DNA of 64,000 nt. Origin: Paenibacillus arenilitoris (GTDB taxonomy: Bacteria; Bacillota; Bacilli; Paenibacillales; Paenibacillaceae). The stretch spans positions 1 to 64,000 of the forward strand of contig NZ_JACXIY010000009.1 in assembly GCF_014705655.1 (NCBI RefSeq), written 5' to 3'. The notes under the pieces were generated by a model, which was given only the letters and a program-made list of their open reading frames with translations, was not told where the DNA came from and searched no databases. Of this stretch, positions 6,867 through 15,501 are shown piece by piece. The number at the start of each line of letters is the position of its first letter. Position 1 is the stretch's first letter. A program made the translations under genes and the position numbers.

Positions 6867-7445
6867 GTGAAACGGATCTTATTTGTGTGTACGGGAAATA
6901 CGTGCCGCTCGCCAATGGCGGAGGCGATGCTGCGCCGGATGGCCGCCCAGCGGGGAATTACGGTGGCGGTCCGCTCCGCGGGCGTATCGACGGTCGACGG
7001 CCTGCCGGTATCGGCGCACGCACTCGAGACGCTTCGGCAGCGCGACATCGAGCATACGGGCTCGTCCCGGGCGCTTACGGGCGAAGCGGTGAATTGGGCC
7101 GATCTCATCCTGACCATGACCTCGAGCCACAAGAGGGCGCTGCTGCAATGGTATCCGGAAGCGGTCGACAAGTCGTATACGCTCAAGGAATACGCCAATC
7201 AGGACGACGGCGTCCTCGCGGATATCGAGGAATTGGAAGGGTTGTATACGGACCTTCACATGAAGCAGGCGCTCGGGCAGCAGCTATCGTCCTTGGAGCG
7301 CAGCCGGCTGCTGGAGCTGGAGCGCCGCATTCCGAGCTTCGACATCGTCGACCCGTTCGGCGGCTCGCTGTCGATGTACAGAAGCTGCGCCGAGGAGCTC
7401 GAAGCCGCCGTCTCGAAGCTGCTGGACAAGCTGAAGAAGCGTTAA
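6867..7445 (+). CDS. ywlE: Protein-arginine phosphatase YwlE (low-molecular-weight phosphatase fold) with an internal insertion
   Basis: YwlE removes phosphate from phospho-arginine residues placed by McsB and so controls ClpCP targeting and stress regulators. The P-loop CTGNTCRSP is at the N-terminus, with nucleophile C8. T12 is the residue that selects phospho-arginine over phospho-tyrosine in B. subtilis (T11 there). The general acid is D162 in DPFGGS. The protein has 192 residues against 150 in B. subtilis; the extra charged, helix-prone segment lies at about 111-158, just before the DPF loop. The GTG start follows AAAGGAG. The fold assignment is secure; the role of the insertion is unknown. 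Confidence 0.92.
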   Translation: MKRILFVCTGNTCRSPMAEAMLRRMAAQRGITVAVRSAGVSTVDGLPVSAHALETLRQRDIEHTGSSRALTGEAVNWADLILTMTSSHKRALLQWYPEAVDKSYTLKEYANQDDGVLADIEELEGLYTDLHMKQALGQQLSSLERSRLLELERRIPSFDIVDPFGGSLSMYRSCAEELEAAVSKLLDKLKKR

Positions 7446-7474
7446 GGACAGGCGCCGGCGCGCCGCGGAACCGA

Positions 7475-7503
7475 TTGATTTTTCGACCGGCTTCGGCTAT
7501 TAT
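7475..7503 (+). promoter_or_regulatory. Sigma-A promoter of the riboswitch-rpiB-ywlG-glyA transcript
   Basis: TTGATT at 7475-7480, a 17-bp spacer and TATTAT at 7498-7503. Predicted transcription would begin near 7510, about 30 bases before the ZTP aptamer core. Confidence 0.7.
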
Positions 7504-7542
7504 AACAATATAAGCGTGTATAGGATTTACACCAATAGGGTT

Positions 7543-7613
7543 TCCGATGTAACTGGCGACGGAAGTGGGCTAACCACGGTGGAGCATCGGAATATACGGC
7601 CGGTCGCCTGGGC
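7543..7613 (+). promoter_or_regulatory. ZTP (pfl motif) riboswitch aptamer
   Basis: The RNA shows the pfl/ZTP core in order. P1 pairs CCGATG with CATCGG and encloses AACTGGCG and a GTGG/CCAC hairpin. GGAGC follows the hairpin, then a variable linker, and the 3' subdomain ends with the invariant GCCTGGGC. ZTP riboswitches bind ZTP/ZMP, which accumulate when 10-formyl-tetrahydrofolate is short, and switch on purine and one-carbon genes. An intrinsic terminator begins directly after CTGGGC, as in known ON-switch examples. Downstream genes are rpiB, ywlG and glyA; GlyA regenerates one-carbon units, which supports the call. Confidence 0.88.
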
Positions 7614-7653
7614 AAAGAGCAGCATGCTGTTTAAGCATGTCTTGCTCTTTTTT
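7614..7653 (+). terminator. Riboswitch expression-platform terminator
   Basis: AAAGAGCA pairs with TGCTCTTT and CATGCT with AGCATG around a short loop, followed by TTTTTT. The stem starts at the base after the conserved CTGGGC of the ZTP aptamer, so ligand-stabilised folding of the 3' subdomain can compete with it. The read-through transcript enters rpiB 66 bp later. Confidence 0.85.
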
Positions 7654-7719
7654 CGTCTTTTTGCTTAAAAATAGGTATACTAGCACTGTGATGCTTCAAT
7701 TCGAAGGAGGTCTTTTACG

Positions 7720-8178
7720 TTGAAAATTGCTATTGGCGCCGACCATGGCGGATACAGCCTGAAGCAAGTCGTCGTTCCTTATCTTGAGTCGCTCGGCCAT
7801 GAAGTCGAGGACGTGGGCTGCGAATGCGACCAATCGGTCGATTACCCCGATTACGCGCTTCCGGTATGCGACCTTGTCGCGAGCGGCAAAGCGGAACGCG
7901 GCATCCTGATTTGCGGCACGGGCATCGGCATGTCGATCGCGGCCAACAAAGTTCGGGGCATTCGCTGCGCGCTCGTGCACGACCTGTTCTCGGCGCAAGC
8001 GACGAGGGATCATAACGACACGAACGTGCTCGCGATGGGCGAGCGGGTCATCGGTCCGGGCGTAGCCCAGGAAATTATCCGCATCTGGCTGGAGACGCCG
8101 TTCTCGAGGGGCGAGCGCCACGTGGGACGATTGAACAAAGTGAAGCAAATCGAAGAGAACGATTCCGCGCGTTCTTAA
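7720..8178 (+). CDS. rpiB: Ribose-5-phosphate isomerase B
   Basis: RpiB interconverts ribose-5-phosphate and ribulose-5-phosphate in the pentose phosphate pathway, feeding PRPP and hence purine synthesis. The 152 residues contain GADHGG at the N-terminus, the catalytic C65 in ICGTGIG and H98 in RDHND. The TTG start is preceded by AAGGAGGT at ideal spacing. It is the first gene after the ZTP riboswitch terminator and is followed by ywlG and glyA. B. subtilis has the same order (ywlF = rpiB). Confidence 0.95.
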   Translation: MKIAIGADHGGYSLKQVVVPYLESLGHEVEDVGCECDQSVDYPDYALPVCDLVASGKAERGILICGTGIGMSIAANKVRGIRCALVHDLFSAQATRDHNDTNVLAMGERVIGPGVAQEIIRIWLETPFSRGERHVGRLNKVKQIEENDSARS

Positions 8179-8194
8179 TCGGAGGGCATGCCCT

Positions 8195-8800
8195 ATGACG
8201 AAGAAGGATGATTTGATGCTGGGTCGGATCGCGGGCGAGGTGGAGACCGTCGTTCGGGAGCTTGTCAAAGCCGGCGGGATTGCCGCGGGACAATTGCTCG
8301 TCGTCGGCGTCAGTACGAGCGAGGTGCTCGGCAAGCGCATCGGCACCGCGGGAACGCTCGAGACGGCTGCCAAGATCTACGCGGGGGTGGAAGCGGTCCG
8401 GCAGGAGGCCGGGTTTGTGCCGGCCTTCCAGTGCTGCGAGCATTTGAACCGGGCGCTCGTGATCGAGCGGTCGGCCGCCGAGCGGCTTGGCCTCGAGACC
8501 GTAAGCGCCGTGCCTATTCCGAAGGCGGGAGGCTCGATGGCGGCGTACGCCTTCCGCGAGCTGGAGTCGCCTTGCCTGGTAGAAGCCATTCAGGCGCATG
8601 CGGGCATCGATATCGGGGACACGTTCATCGGGATGCATCTGAAGCGCGTGGCCGTCCCGGTCAGGCCTTCGATTCGAAGTATCGGAGAGGCGCATGTCAC
8701 GATGGCCTACGCAAGGCCGAAGCTGATCGGCGGGGTACGCGCCGTGTACGAGCCGGAGCGGGACGAGGGCGCCGGGCAAGCGGCCGGAACATGCGACTAG
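8195..8800 (+). CDS. ywlG: YwlG family protein (TIGR01440/UPF0340), function unknown
   Basis: A 201-residue soluble protein matching the conserved Firmicute YwlG family by its N-terminal helix (RELVKAGGIAAGQLLVVGVS), the internal stretch CCEHLNRALVIER and the C-terminal IGEAHVTMAYARPKLIGG. The family has no established biochemical role. Its constant place between rpiB and glyA suggests a link to ribose-phosphate or one-carbon metabolism, but this is only inference. The ATG follows GGAGGGCATG at 8180-8189. It would be under the same riboswitch as its neighbours. Confidence 0.88.
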   Translation: MTKKDDLMLGRIAGEVETVVRELVKAGGIAAGQLLVVGVSTSEVLGKRIGTAGTLETAAKIYAGVEAVRQEAGFVPAFQCCEHLNRALVIERSAAERLGLETVSAVPIPKAGGSMAAYAFRELESPCLVEAIQAHAGIDIGDTFIGMHLKRVAVPVRPSIRSIGEAHVTMAYARPKLIGGVRAVYEPERDEGAGQAAGTCD

Positions 8801-8883
8801 CTTCCTTATCTTATTTATAGATTCAATGCCGGCTGTCCGGATTAATCAAATAAAAGAGCCAACTAACCGAGGAGGAACTTGAA

Positions 8884-10134
8884 ATGGAAAATTTGCGCAA
8901 GCAGGACCCTGAAGTACTAAAAGCGCTCGGCCTGGAGCTTCAACGCCAGCGGGACAACATCGAATTGATCGCTTCGGAAAATATCGTCAGCGAAGCCGTG
9001 CTGGAAGCGATGGGCTCGGTGCTTACGAACAAATATGCGGAAGGCTATCCGAGCAAACGCTTCTACGGCGGCTGCGAGCATGTCGACATCGTAGAAGACC
9101 TGGCCCGCAACCGCGCGAAGGAGCTGTTCGGCGCCGAGCACGCGAACGTGCAGCCGCACTCCGGCGCGCAGGCGAACATGGCCGTCTATCTTGCCGCGCT
9201 CAAGCCTGGCGACACGGTGCTCGGCATGAACCTCGCGCACGGGGGCCACTTGACGCACGGAAGTCCGGTTAACGCATCCGGCTTGCTCTACAACTTCGTG
9301 GCATATGGCGTGCAAGAGGATACGTTCATGATCGATTACGAAGAGGTGCGCAAGCTTGCGTTCAAGCACCGTCCGCGCTTGATCGTAGCCGGCGCCAGCG
9401 CATACCCTCGCATCATCGATTTCGAGAAGCTCGGCCAAATCGCAAACGACGTAGGCGCCTTGTTCATGGTGGACATGGCTCATATCGCCGGTTTGGTAGC
9501 CGCAGGTCTTCACCCAAGCCCGGTGCCGCACGCGCATTTCGTGACGACGACGACGCACAAGACGCTTCGCGGGCCTCGCGGCGGCATGATTCTGTGCCGC
9601 AAGCCTTGGGCGGCCGCTATCGATAAAGCGGTGTTCCCGGGTTCGCAAGGCGGTCCGCTGATGCATATCATCGCGGCGAAGGCCGTCGCTTTCGGCGAAG
9701 CGCTTCAGCCGGCATTCAAGTCGTATGCGGAGCAAGTCGTCAAAAACGCGAAGGTGCTGTCCGAAGAATTGGCCGCCAAAGGACTCAACATCGTATCCGG
9801 CGGCACGGACAACCATCTGATGCTGATCGATACGCGCAACCTGAATATTACGGGCAAAGCGGCCGAGCATGTGCTTGACGAAGTCGGCATTACGGTCAAC
9901 AAGAACGCCATCCCGTTCGACCCGACCAGCCCGTTCGTCACGTCCGGCATCCGCGTGGGCACGCCTGCGGCCACCGCTCGCGGCATGAACGAGAACGCAA
10001 TGAAGGTCATTGCAGAAGTCATCGCGCTCGTGCTTAAGAGCCCTGAGGATCAAGAGGTGCTGGCGAAGGCGCGCGGCATGGTGCGTGACCTGACCGCGCA
10101 ATATCCGCTGTATCCGGCAATGAAATACGAATAA
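8884..10134 (+). CDS. glyA: Serine hydroxymethyltransferase
   Basis: GlyA is a PLP enzyme that converts serine and tetrahydrofolate to glycine and 5,10-methylene-tetrahydrofolate, the main source of one-carbon units for purines, thymidylate and methionine. Its 416 residues match the usual length. The PLP-binding lysine is K226 in [10 protein letters not shown], and the N-terminal [11 protein letters not shown] and GGHLTHG motifs are present. AGGAGGAAC lies just upstream of the ATG. Its presence downstream of the ZTP riboswitch fits one-carbon control. It may also have its own promoter in the 83-bp gap after ywlG, but none was clear. Confidence 0.97.
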   Translation: MENLRKQDPEVLKALGLELQRQRDNIELIASENIVSEAVLEAMGSVLTNKYAEGYPSKRFYGGCEHVDIVEDLARNRAKELFGAEHANVQPHSGAQANMAVYLAALKPGDTVLGMNLAHGGHLTHGSPVNASGLLYNFVAYGVQEDTFMIDYEEVRKLAFKHRPRLIVAGASAYPRIIDFEKLGQIANDVGALFMVDMAHIAGLVAAGLHPSPVPHAHFVTTTTHKTLRGPRGGMILCRKPWAAAIDKAVFPGSQGGPLMHIIAAKAVAFGEALQPAFKSYAEQVVKNAKVLSEELAAKGLNIVSGGTDNHLMLIDTRNLNITGKAAEHVLDEVGITVNKNAIPFDPTSPFVTSGIRVGTPAATARGMNENAMKVIAEVIALVLKSPEDQEVLAKARGMVRDLTAQYPLYPAMKYE

Positions 10135-10153
10135 GAAGCAGCTTGCATAGAAG

Positions 10154-10193
10154 AAACGCCGTCCCGGTGATCCTAACCGGTGACGGCGTTTTT
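10154..10193 (+). terminator. Intrinsic terminator after glyA
   Basis: AAACGCCGTC and ACCGG elements pair with GACGGCGTTT and CCGGT around a short loop, followed by a T run at 10189-10193. It lies 19 bp after the glyA stop. Confidence 0.85.
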
Positions 10194-10263
10194 GCATTCC
10201 AGGGCATGTAGGCAAAAGGAGGCGATATGTAATAGATATGTGATTTATTATTAAAATAAATAT

Positions 10264-10287
10264 TACCATAATATTACTGTTATGGTA
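10264..10287. other. Short inverted repeat in the glyA-oppA gap
   Basis: TACCATAA at 10264-10271 is the reverse complement of TTATGGTA at 10280-10287. It may be a regulator site or a cruciform; nothing else identifies it. The surrounding 10195-10412 segment is AT-rich and holds no credible gene. Confidence 0.4.
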
Positions 10288-10412
10288 CAAGAGAAGAGGT
10301 TTTCGGGAGTGGGACATTCGCGTTTTGCGTAAATGTCAGCCTGCTTATTCCTCATGATCTTATCCCTGAACCCCTCGTTTCCCGCCTTGCTGAATTGATT
10401 TAAAACGGATAT

Positions 10413-10524
10413 GCATTAATGTATACCCGTTGTAACGCAAATAAGCATTAATGCTTATCCGTATTAGTGCTGATACGTATTAATGCGAACTTGCATTAAT
10501 GCAAATTCGCATTAATGCAGTGAA
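10413..10524. repeat. Seven tandem 16-bp repeats with phased GCATTAATGC palindromes upstream of opp
   Basis: Degenerate 16-bp units start at 10413, 10429, 10445, 10461, 10477, 10493 and 10509. The palindrome GCATTAATGC is exact in units 3, 6 and 7, and near-exact in units 1, 4 and 5; unit 2 is diverged. The ATTAAT core keeps an exact 16-bp phase throughout. Non-coding, about 100 bp upstream of the putative opp promoter. Confidence 0.9.
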
Positions 10525-10623
10525 GCTTTTAAGGGAAAAACAGCTTTATTCCGCATGCAAGTAAAAATTCGCGCTGGGCATAATAAGATCATGGCATGGA
10601 AACTTTTGTGGTCAACATTCGTG

Positions 10624-10653
10624 TTGACAATTAATAATTCTAAGATGTATATT
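10624..10653 (+). promoter_or_regulatory. Putative opp operon promoter
   Basis: A perfect -35 TTGACA at 10624-10629, an 18-bp spacer and TATATT at 10648-10653. The leader to oppA is about 105 nt and AT-rich with several TTAATATTA-like motifs, which could bind a further regulator. Confidence 0.55.
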
Positions 10654-10768
10654 TTATATCGTCGATTAATATTATCTTAATGTTAGTATTTATGACACGT
10701 TAATATTAGTAGTCATCTTCACCCTATTAAAGTCGGTTTTAACAAATTTATATAAAAAATGGGAGTTG

Positions 10769-12454
10769 ATGTTGGTGAAAGGGAGTTTCAAAAGACCGGC
10801 ACAAGTTATGCTGGTACTCGTCATCGCTTTAAGCATGTTGTTGACCGCATGTGCGGGCAATAACAACAAACCGTCTGAGAATAACGGCGGAGCGGCAACT
10901 AACGGAGGAGAAACAACGACGCCTCAAGAATTCCGCTTCACGCTCGCGAGCGAGCCGCCAAGCTTGGATCCCGCCCTCATGACGGATGCGCAATCGAGCA
11001 TCGTGGCAGCCGGTCTGTACGAAGGTCTTACCCGTCTGAACGCAAACGGCGAGCCGGAGAATGCAATCGCGGAAGAAATAACGGCTTCCGAAGACGGCAA
11101 AACTTACACCATCAAGCTTCGCGACGACGTGAAGTGGAGCAACGGCGAAAGTGTTACCGCGCATGACTTCGAATATGCCTGGAAACGCGCTTTGAATCCG
11201 GAGACGGCTTCGGAATATGCGTACATGCTCTACTACATCGAGAACGCCGAGAAATATAACACGGGCGGCGGCACGGTCGACGAAGTAGGCGTTAAAGCTA
11301 CCAACGACTATACGCTGGAAGTGAAATTGTACACGCCTGCGCCTTATTTCCCAAGCCTTATTTCCCACTATACTTATTTACCGGTAAACAAAGGAGCCGT
11401 TGACGGCAAGCCCGAGTGGGCTTCCGAGAAAGAGACGATCGTTTCGAACGGTCCTTTCCTTCTGAAGGAATGGGCGCATGAGGACAAGCTCGTACTCGAG
11501 AAAAACCCGGACTACTATAATGCGTCCGCCGTTAAATTCGATAAAGTAACGATTTCGTTGATCAACGATACGAACACGGTTTACAACTTGTACGATACGG
11601 ACAAAATCGACTGGATCGGCGCGCAAGCGGGCTCCGTGCCTACCGACAGAACGCCGCAGCTGGTCGAGGAAGGCAAAGCGACAATCACTTCGGTCGCATC
11701 GGTGTACTACTACCTGTTCAACAACAATAAAGCACCGTTCAACAATGCGAAGATCCGTAAAGCTTTCGCTATGTCCGTTGATCGCCAATCGCTGATCGAC
11801 AACGTTGCAAAAGCGAACCAGCAGCCTGCATTCGGCTTGGTGCCTCCTAGCATCGCCGGCGCCGGCGGCAAAAACTTCCGAGAATTGTACCCGGATACGG
11901 ATTACTTTAAAGAAGACGTGGAAGAGGCGAAGAAGCTGCTTGCGGAAGGCCTTGCCGAGAGCAACCTGACCGCATTGCCGGAAATTACGCTTCTTTACAA
12001 CACGGACGACGGCCACAAAGCGATTGCGGAAGCGATCGTCGACATGTGGCGCAAAAACCTTGGCGTAGAAGTGAAGCTGGCTAACCAAGAGTGGGGTACG
12101 TTCCTGGAGTCGAGAAAAGCGGGTCAATTCGACATCGCCCGTTCCGGCTGGGGTGCGGACATTAACCACCCGATCAACTTCACGTACGATTTGATTCATT
12201 CGAAATCCGGCAACAACGACGGTAAATACAGCAACCCTAAAGTCGATGAGCTGTTGAACAACTCGCTCGTTGCCGCTTCGCCTGAAGAAAGCATCAAAAT
12301 GATGGCGGAAGCCGAGAAAATCGCATTTGCCGAAGACATGGGCGCTTTGCCTTTGTACTACTACACGACGGTAACCATGCTGAAAGACGGATTTAAAAAC
12401 GTCGGATCCGATTATGCAGGCCATATCGACTGGGTATTCGGCAGCAAAGAGTAA
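10769..12454 (+). CDS. oppA: Oligopeptide ABC transporter substrate-binding lipoprotein
   Basis: A family 5 extracellular solute-binding protein of about 560 residues. It captures oligopeptides outside the membrane and hands them to OppBC. The N-terminus has Lys/Arg, a hydrophobic stretch and the lipobox LLTACAG, so it is lipid-anchored. A Gly/Asn-rich linker follows, then conserved family segments such as EPPSLDPALMTDAQ and YEGLTRLNANGEPE. The start is ambiguous: ATG 10769, TTG 10772 and GTG 10775 are in frame behind GGGAG at 10761-10765, and GTG 10775 has the best spacing. It heads an oppABCDF operon. Murein peptide or other peptide specificity cannot be separated here. Confidence 0.94.
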   Translation: MLVKGSFKRPAQVMLVLVIALSMLLTACAGNNNKPSENNGGAATNGGETTTPQEFRFTLASEPPSLDPALMTDAQSSIVAAGLYEGLTRLNANGEPENAIAEEITASEDGKTYTIKLRDDVKWSNGESVTAHDFEYAWKRALNPETASEYAYMLYYIENAEKYNTGGGTVDEVGVKATNDYTLEVKLYTPAPYFPSLISHYTYLPVNKGAVDGKPEWASEKETIVSNGPFLLKEWAHEDKLVLEKNPDYYNASAVKFDKVTISLINDTNTVYNLYDTDKIDWIGAQAGSVPTDRTPQLVEEGKATITSVASVYYYLFNNNKAPFNNAKIRKAFAMSVDRQSLIDNVAKANQQPAFGLVPPSIAGAGGKNFRELYPDTDYFKEDVEEAKKLLAEGLAESNLTALPEITLLYNTDDGHKAIAEAIVDMWRKNLGVEVKLANQEWGTFLESRKAGQFDIARSGWGADINHPINFTYDLIHSKSGNNDGKYSNPKVDELLNNSLVAASPEESIKMMAEAEKIAFAEDMGALPLYYYTTVTMLKDGFKNVGSDYAGHIDWVFGSKE

Positions 12455-12580
12455 TTCGGTCACTCATGATTGTCAATCTATAGCAACTAACTTAGAGCAA
12501 CCAGTTTGGGAAAGGGTGTATATAGTCTCTATATATGCCCTTTTTCAAATGCCATTAAGATCGGGAGAGTGGGTGATCGC

Positions 12581-13516
12581 TTGGTCCGCTTCATTTTAAG
12601 CAAATTTTTGTTCATGCTGCTGTCGCTGTTTTTGCTTATTACCGCAACTTTCGTGCTCATGAATGCCGTCCCCGGCAGTCCGTTGCAATCCGAGAAAGCG
12701 ACAAGCGAACAAGTGCAGAAAAACTTGGAAGCGTATTATGGATTGGACAAACCGCTTATCGTCCAATACGGCACTTATTTGAAAAACCTTGTCAAAGGCG
12801 ACCTGGGCATTTCCATGAAGAAAAAATTCCAGTCCGTCGACAAAATGATAGCTCAATCCTTTGGTTATTCGTTGAAACTAGGCATTTCGGCCATTATTAC
12901 GTCCGTTGTCGTGGGCAGCATTCTTGGTATTTTGGCAGCAATGCATCACCGCAAGTTTTTGGATAATCTCGCTATGATCCTTGCCGTTATCGGCCTCGCG
13001 ATACCAAGCTTGGTCTTGGCGCCTTTATTGCAATATTTATTCGCGGTTAAAATTAGAATATTCGAAGTGGCCGGCCTGAACGGCCCTATGGACTACGTCT
13101 TGCCGACTATCGCTTTGGCATCCGGTCCTATCGCTTTTATCGCAAGATTGCTCAGATCCACCATGATCGAAGTTTTGAACTCGGATTTCATTAAAACTGC
13201 CAAATCCAAAGGACTTTCCGGCTACGTCATCGTCATGCGGCATGCGCTTCGCAATTCCATGCTGCCCGTTGTTACGTACTTGGGTTACCTGACGGCCGGT
13301 ATTATTACCGGGTCCGTGGTCATCGAAGAGATTTTCGGCATTCCGGGAATCGGAAAGTACTTTGTTCAGAGTGTAACGGATAGAGATTACCCATTGATTA
13401 TGGGGATCACGATTTTTTACGCCATCATCCTGATGGCGACCCGATTCTTGGCCGATATCGCATATGTGTTCGTCGATCCGCGCATGCGGGCGTCCGGCGG
13501 AAAGGTGGGGAAATAA
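12581..13516 (+). CDS. oppB: Oligopeptide ABC transporter permease OppB
   Basis: A 311-residue integral membrane permease of the BPD transport family, one half of the channel for peptides. The cytoplasmic ATPase-docking loop follows the EAA pattern (HALRNSMLPVVTYLGYL, then GSVVIEEIFGIPGIG). The TTG at 12581 gives the family N-terminus VRFILSKF; an upstream in-frame extension to 12506 lacks family similarity and a ribosome site. Gap to oppA 126 bp, gap to oppC 3 bp. Confidence 0.94.
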   Translation: MVRFILSKFLFMLLSLFLLITATFVLMNAVPGSPLQSEKATSEQVQKNLEAYYGLDKPLIVQYGTYLKNLVKGDLGISMKKKFQSVDKMIAQSFGYSLKLGISAIITSVVVGSILGILAAMHHRKFLDNLAMILAVIGLAIPSLVLAPLLQYLFAVKIRIFEVAGLNGPMDYVLPTIALASGPIAFIARLLRSTMIEVLNSDFIKTAKSKGLSGYVIVMRHALRNSMLPVVTYLGYLTAGIITGSVVIEEIFGIPGIGKYFVQSVTDRDYPLIMGITIFYAIILMATRFLADIAYVFVDPRMRASGGKVGK

Positions 13517-13519
13517 TTC

Positions 13520-14464
13520 ATGTCTAAGCGTGTAGACATAAATTCCTTAGGCAATCTGACGCCGGGAGCGTTTGAGAAAATAAACAGGGACCTCGGCGGC
13601 CGGGACGAAGCCGGGCGCAAGAGCTTGACCGCCTGGCAGGATATCCGGATGCGTCTTCTTAGCAACAAGCTGGCCATGACGGGATTCTGGATTATTATAG
13701 CGATCATCCTGTGCGCGATCTGCGTGCCATTTATTTCACCGAACGACCATTTCACGAACGATCTGACGAATACGAACCAGCCGCCGAGCGCCGCCCATTG
13801 GTTCGGCACCGACGATCTTGGCCGCGACATGCTGGAGAGAGCCTGGAAGGGCGCGCAGGTATCGATTTTCGTCGGCTTGATGGCCGCGTTGATCGACCTT
13901 GTAATCGGCATTATTTACGGCGGCATCATGGGTTATTACGGCGGCAAAGTCGACGAGATCATGAACCGCTTCGCCGAAATTTTATATTCGATTCCTTATT
14001 TGCTCGTCGTCATCCTGCTGCTCGTCGTGATGGAGCCAAGCTTGACCACCATCATTATCGCCATGTCCATTACGGGCTGGATCAATATGGCCTGGATCGT
14101 GCGCGGCCAGATCATGCAGCTCAAGAACCAGGAATACGCCTTGGCGTCCAAGTCTTTGGGCGCAGGCGCGATGCGCATTATTTTCCGCCATCTGATTCCG
14201 AACGCGATGGGCCCGATACTCGTAACGCTTACGCTGACGGTGCCTAGCGCGATCTTTACCGAAGCTTTCTTAAGCTTCCTCGGCCTCGGCGTTCAATCGC
14301 CGGTCGCATCGTGGGGAACGATGATCGACGACGGCATCGGCGCCATGACGATTTATCCATGGAGATTGCTGTTCCCGGCATTCCTCCTGAGCTTGACGAT
14401 ATTCGCCTTTAACGTATTCGGCGACGGCCTGCGGGACGCGTTCGATCCGAAGCTGAAAAAATAA
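13520..14464 (+). CDS. oppC: Oligopeptide ABC transporter permease OppC
   Basis: A 314-residue permease that pairs with OppB. It has the OppC-type N-terminal tail (an extended cytoplasmic segment of about 50 residues before the first membrane helix), then WFGTDDLGRDMLERAWKGA, a family signature. The EAA loop is HLIPNAMGPILVTLTLTVPS followed by EAFLSFLGLGV. It starts three bases after the oppB stop. The extended N-terminus NSLGNLTPGAFEKINRD is like that of other Bacillales OppC proteins. Confidence 0.94.
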   Translation: MSKRVDINSLGNLTPGAFEKINRDLGGRDEAGRKSLTAWQDIRMRLLSNKLAMTGFWIIIAIILCAICVPFISPNDHFTNDLTNTNQPPSAAHWFGTDDLGRDMLERAWKGAQVSIFVGLMAALIDLVIGIIYGGIMGYYGGKVDEIMNRFAEILYSIPYLLVVILLLVVMEPSLTTIIIAMSITGWINMAWIVRGQIMQLKNQEYALASKSLGAGAMRIIFRHLIPNAMGPILVTLTLTVPSAIFTEAFLSFLGLGVQSPVASWGTMIDDGIGAMTIYPWRLLFPAFLLSLTIFAFNVFGDGLRDAFDPKLKK

Positions 14465-14499
14465 AAACAACCCGTGTAGCGGAGAGGAGGTCGCGTAAG

Positions 14500-15501
14500 A
14501 TGAAGACCTTGCTGGAAGTGAAAGATTTAAGCGTGTCGTTCGACGTGTACGGCGGCGAAGTGCAAGCCGTCCGCAATGTCAGCTTCGACGTGAAGAAGGG
14601 GGAAGCGGTCGCGATCGTCGGCGAGTCCGGTTCCGGCAAATCCGTGACGGCCCAATCGATCATGAGGCTGATTCCGTCTCCTCCGAGCAGAATCAAGAGC
14701 GGCTCCGTCCTGTTCGAAGGTGAAGAGCTGCTGAAGCTGTCGGAGAAAGAGATGCAGAAGGTGCGCGGCAACAAAATCGGCATGATCTTTCAAGATCCGA
14801 TGACGTCCCTCAATCCGACGATGACCGTCGGGGACCAGATCATGGAGGGACTCGTCAAGCACCAGAACATGAACGCGGCCGGCGCGAAGGCGCGCGCGAT
14901 CGAAATGCTGCAGCTTGTCGGCATTCCGAATCCCGAGGCCCGCATCAAGCAATATCCGCATCAATTCTCGGGGGGGATGCGCCAGCGGGTCATGATCGCG
15001 ATTGCGCTCGCTTGCAACCCATCTCTGCTGATCGCGGACGAGCCGACGACGGCGCTCGACGTCACCATCCAGGCGCAAATCATGCGCGTCATGAAGGATT
15101 TGCAGGCGAAGATGGGCACGTCGATCATTTTGATCACGCATGACCTCGGCGTCGTCGCCGACGTGTGCGACCGCGTCATCGTCATGTATGCCGGACGCGT
15201 CGTCGAGACGGGCACGAAGTGGGAAATTTTCCAAAATCCGCAGCATCCGTATACGCGCGGCTTGCTTCGCTCCCTGCCTCGCCTTGACCAGAAGAAAGAC
15301 GAGCCGCTCATCCCGATTCCGGGGACGCCGCCGGATCTGATCAAGCCGCCGGCCGGCTGCAGCTTCTGCGCGCGCTGCGACGAAGCGATGAAGGTATGCG
15401 TGGACAACGATCCGGATCTGCATGGCATCAAGGGCAGCGACTCCCATGCGGCCGCCTGCTGGATGCTGCATCCGTACGCAAACAGGGAGGTGCCGGTATG
15501 A
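14500..15501 (+). CDS. oppD: Oligopeptide ABC transporter ATP-binding protein OppD
   Basis: A 333-residue ABC ATPase powering peptide import. Walker A GESGSGKS, signature [12 protein letters not shown], Walker [14 protein letters not shown] and the switch histidine in LITHDLGV are all present. The C-terminal region has the cysteine-rich oligopeptide-transporter extension ([15 protein letters not shown]) that binds an iron-sulfur cluster in related transporters. AGAGGAGG precedes the ATG, and the stop overlaps oppF by four bases. Confidence 0.95.
   Translation: MKTLLEVKDLSVSFDVYGGEVQAVRNVSFDVKKGEAVAIVGESGSGKSVTAQSIMRLIPSPPSRIKSGSVLFEGEELLKLSEKEMQKVRGNKIGMIFQDPMTSLNPTMTVGDQIMEGLVKHQNMNAAGAKARAIEMLQLVGIPNPEARIKQYPHQFSGGMRQRVMIAIALACNPSLLIADEPTTALDVTIQAQIMRVMKDLQAKMGTSIILITHDLGVVADVCDRVIVMYAGRVVETGTKWEIFQNPQHPYTRGLLRSLPRLDQKKDEPLIPIPGTPPDLIKPPAGCSFCARCDEAMKVCVDNDPDLHGIKGSDSHAAACWMLHPYANREVPV

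Noticed and set aside
7661..7681. Second promoter (TATACT at 7676) between the riboswitch terminator and rpiB
   Set aside because: No acceptable -35 at normal spacing; cannot be supported beyond a -10-like hexamer.
10413..10524. 16-bp repeats considered as a CRISPR array
   Set aside because: Units are contiguous, lack spacers of 30 bp or more, and no cas genes are present.
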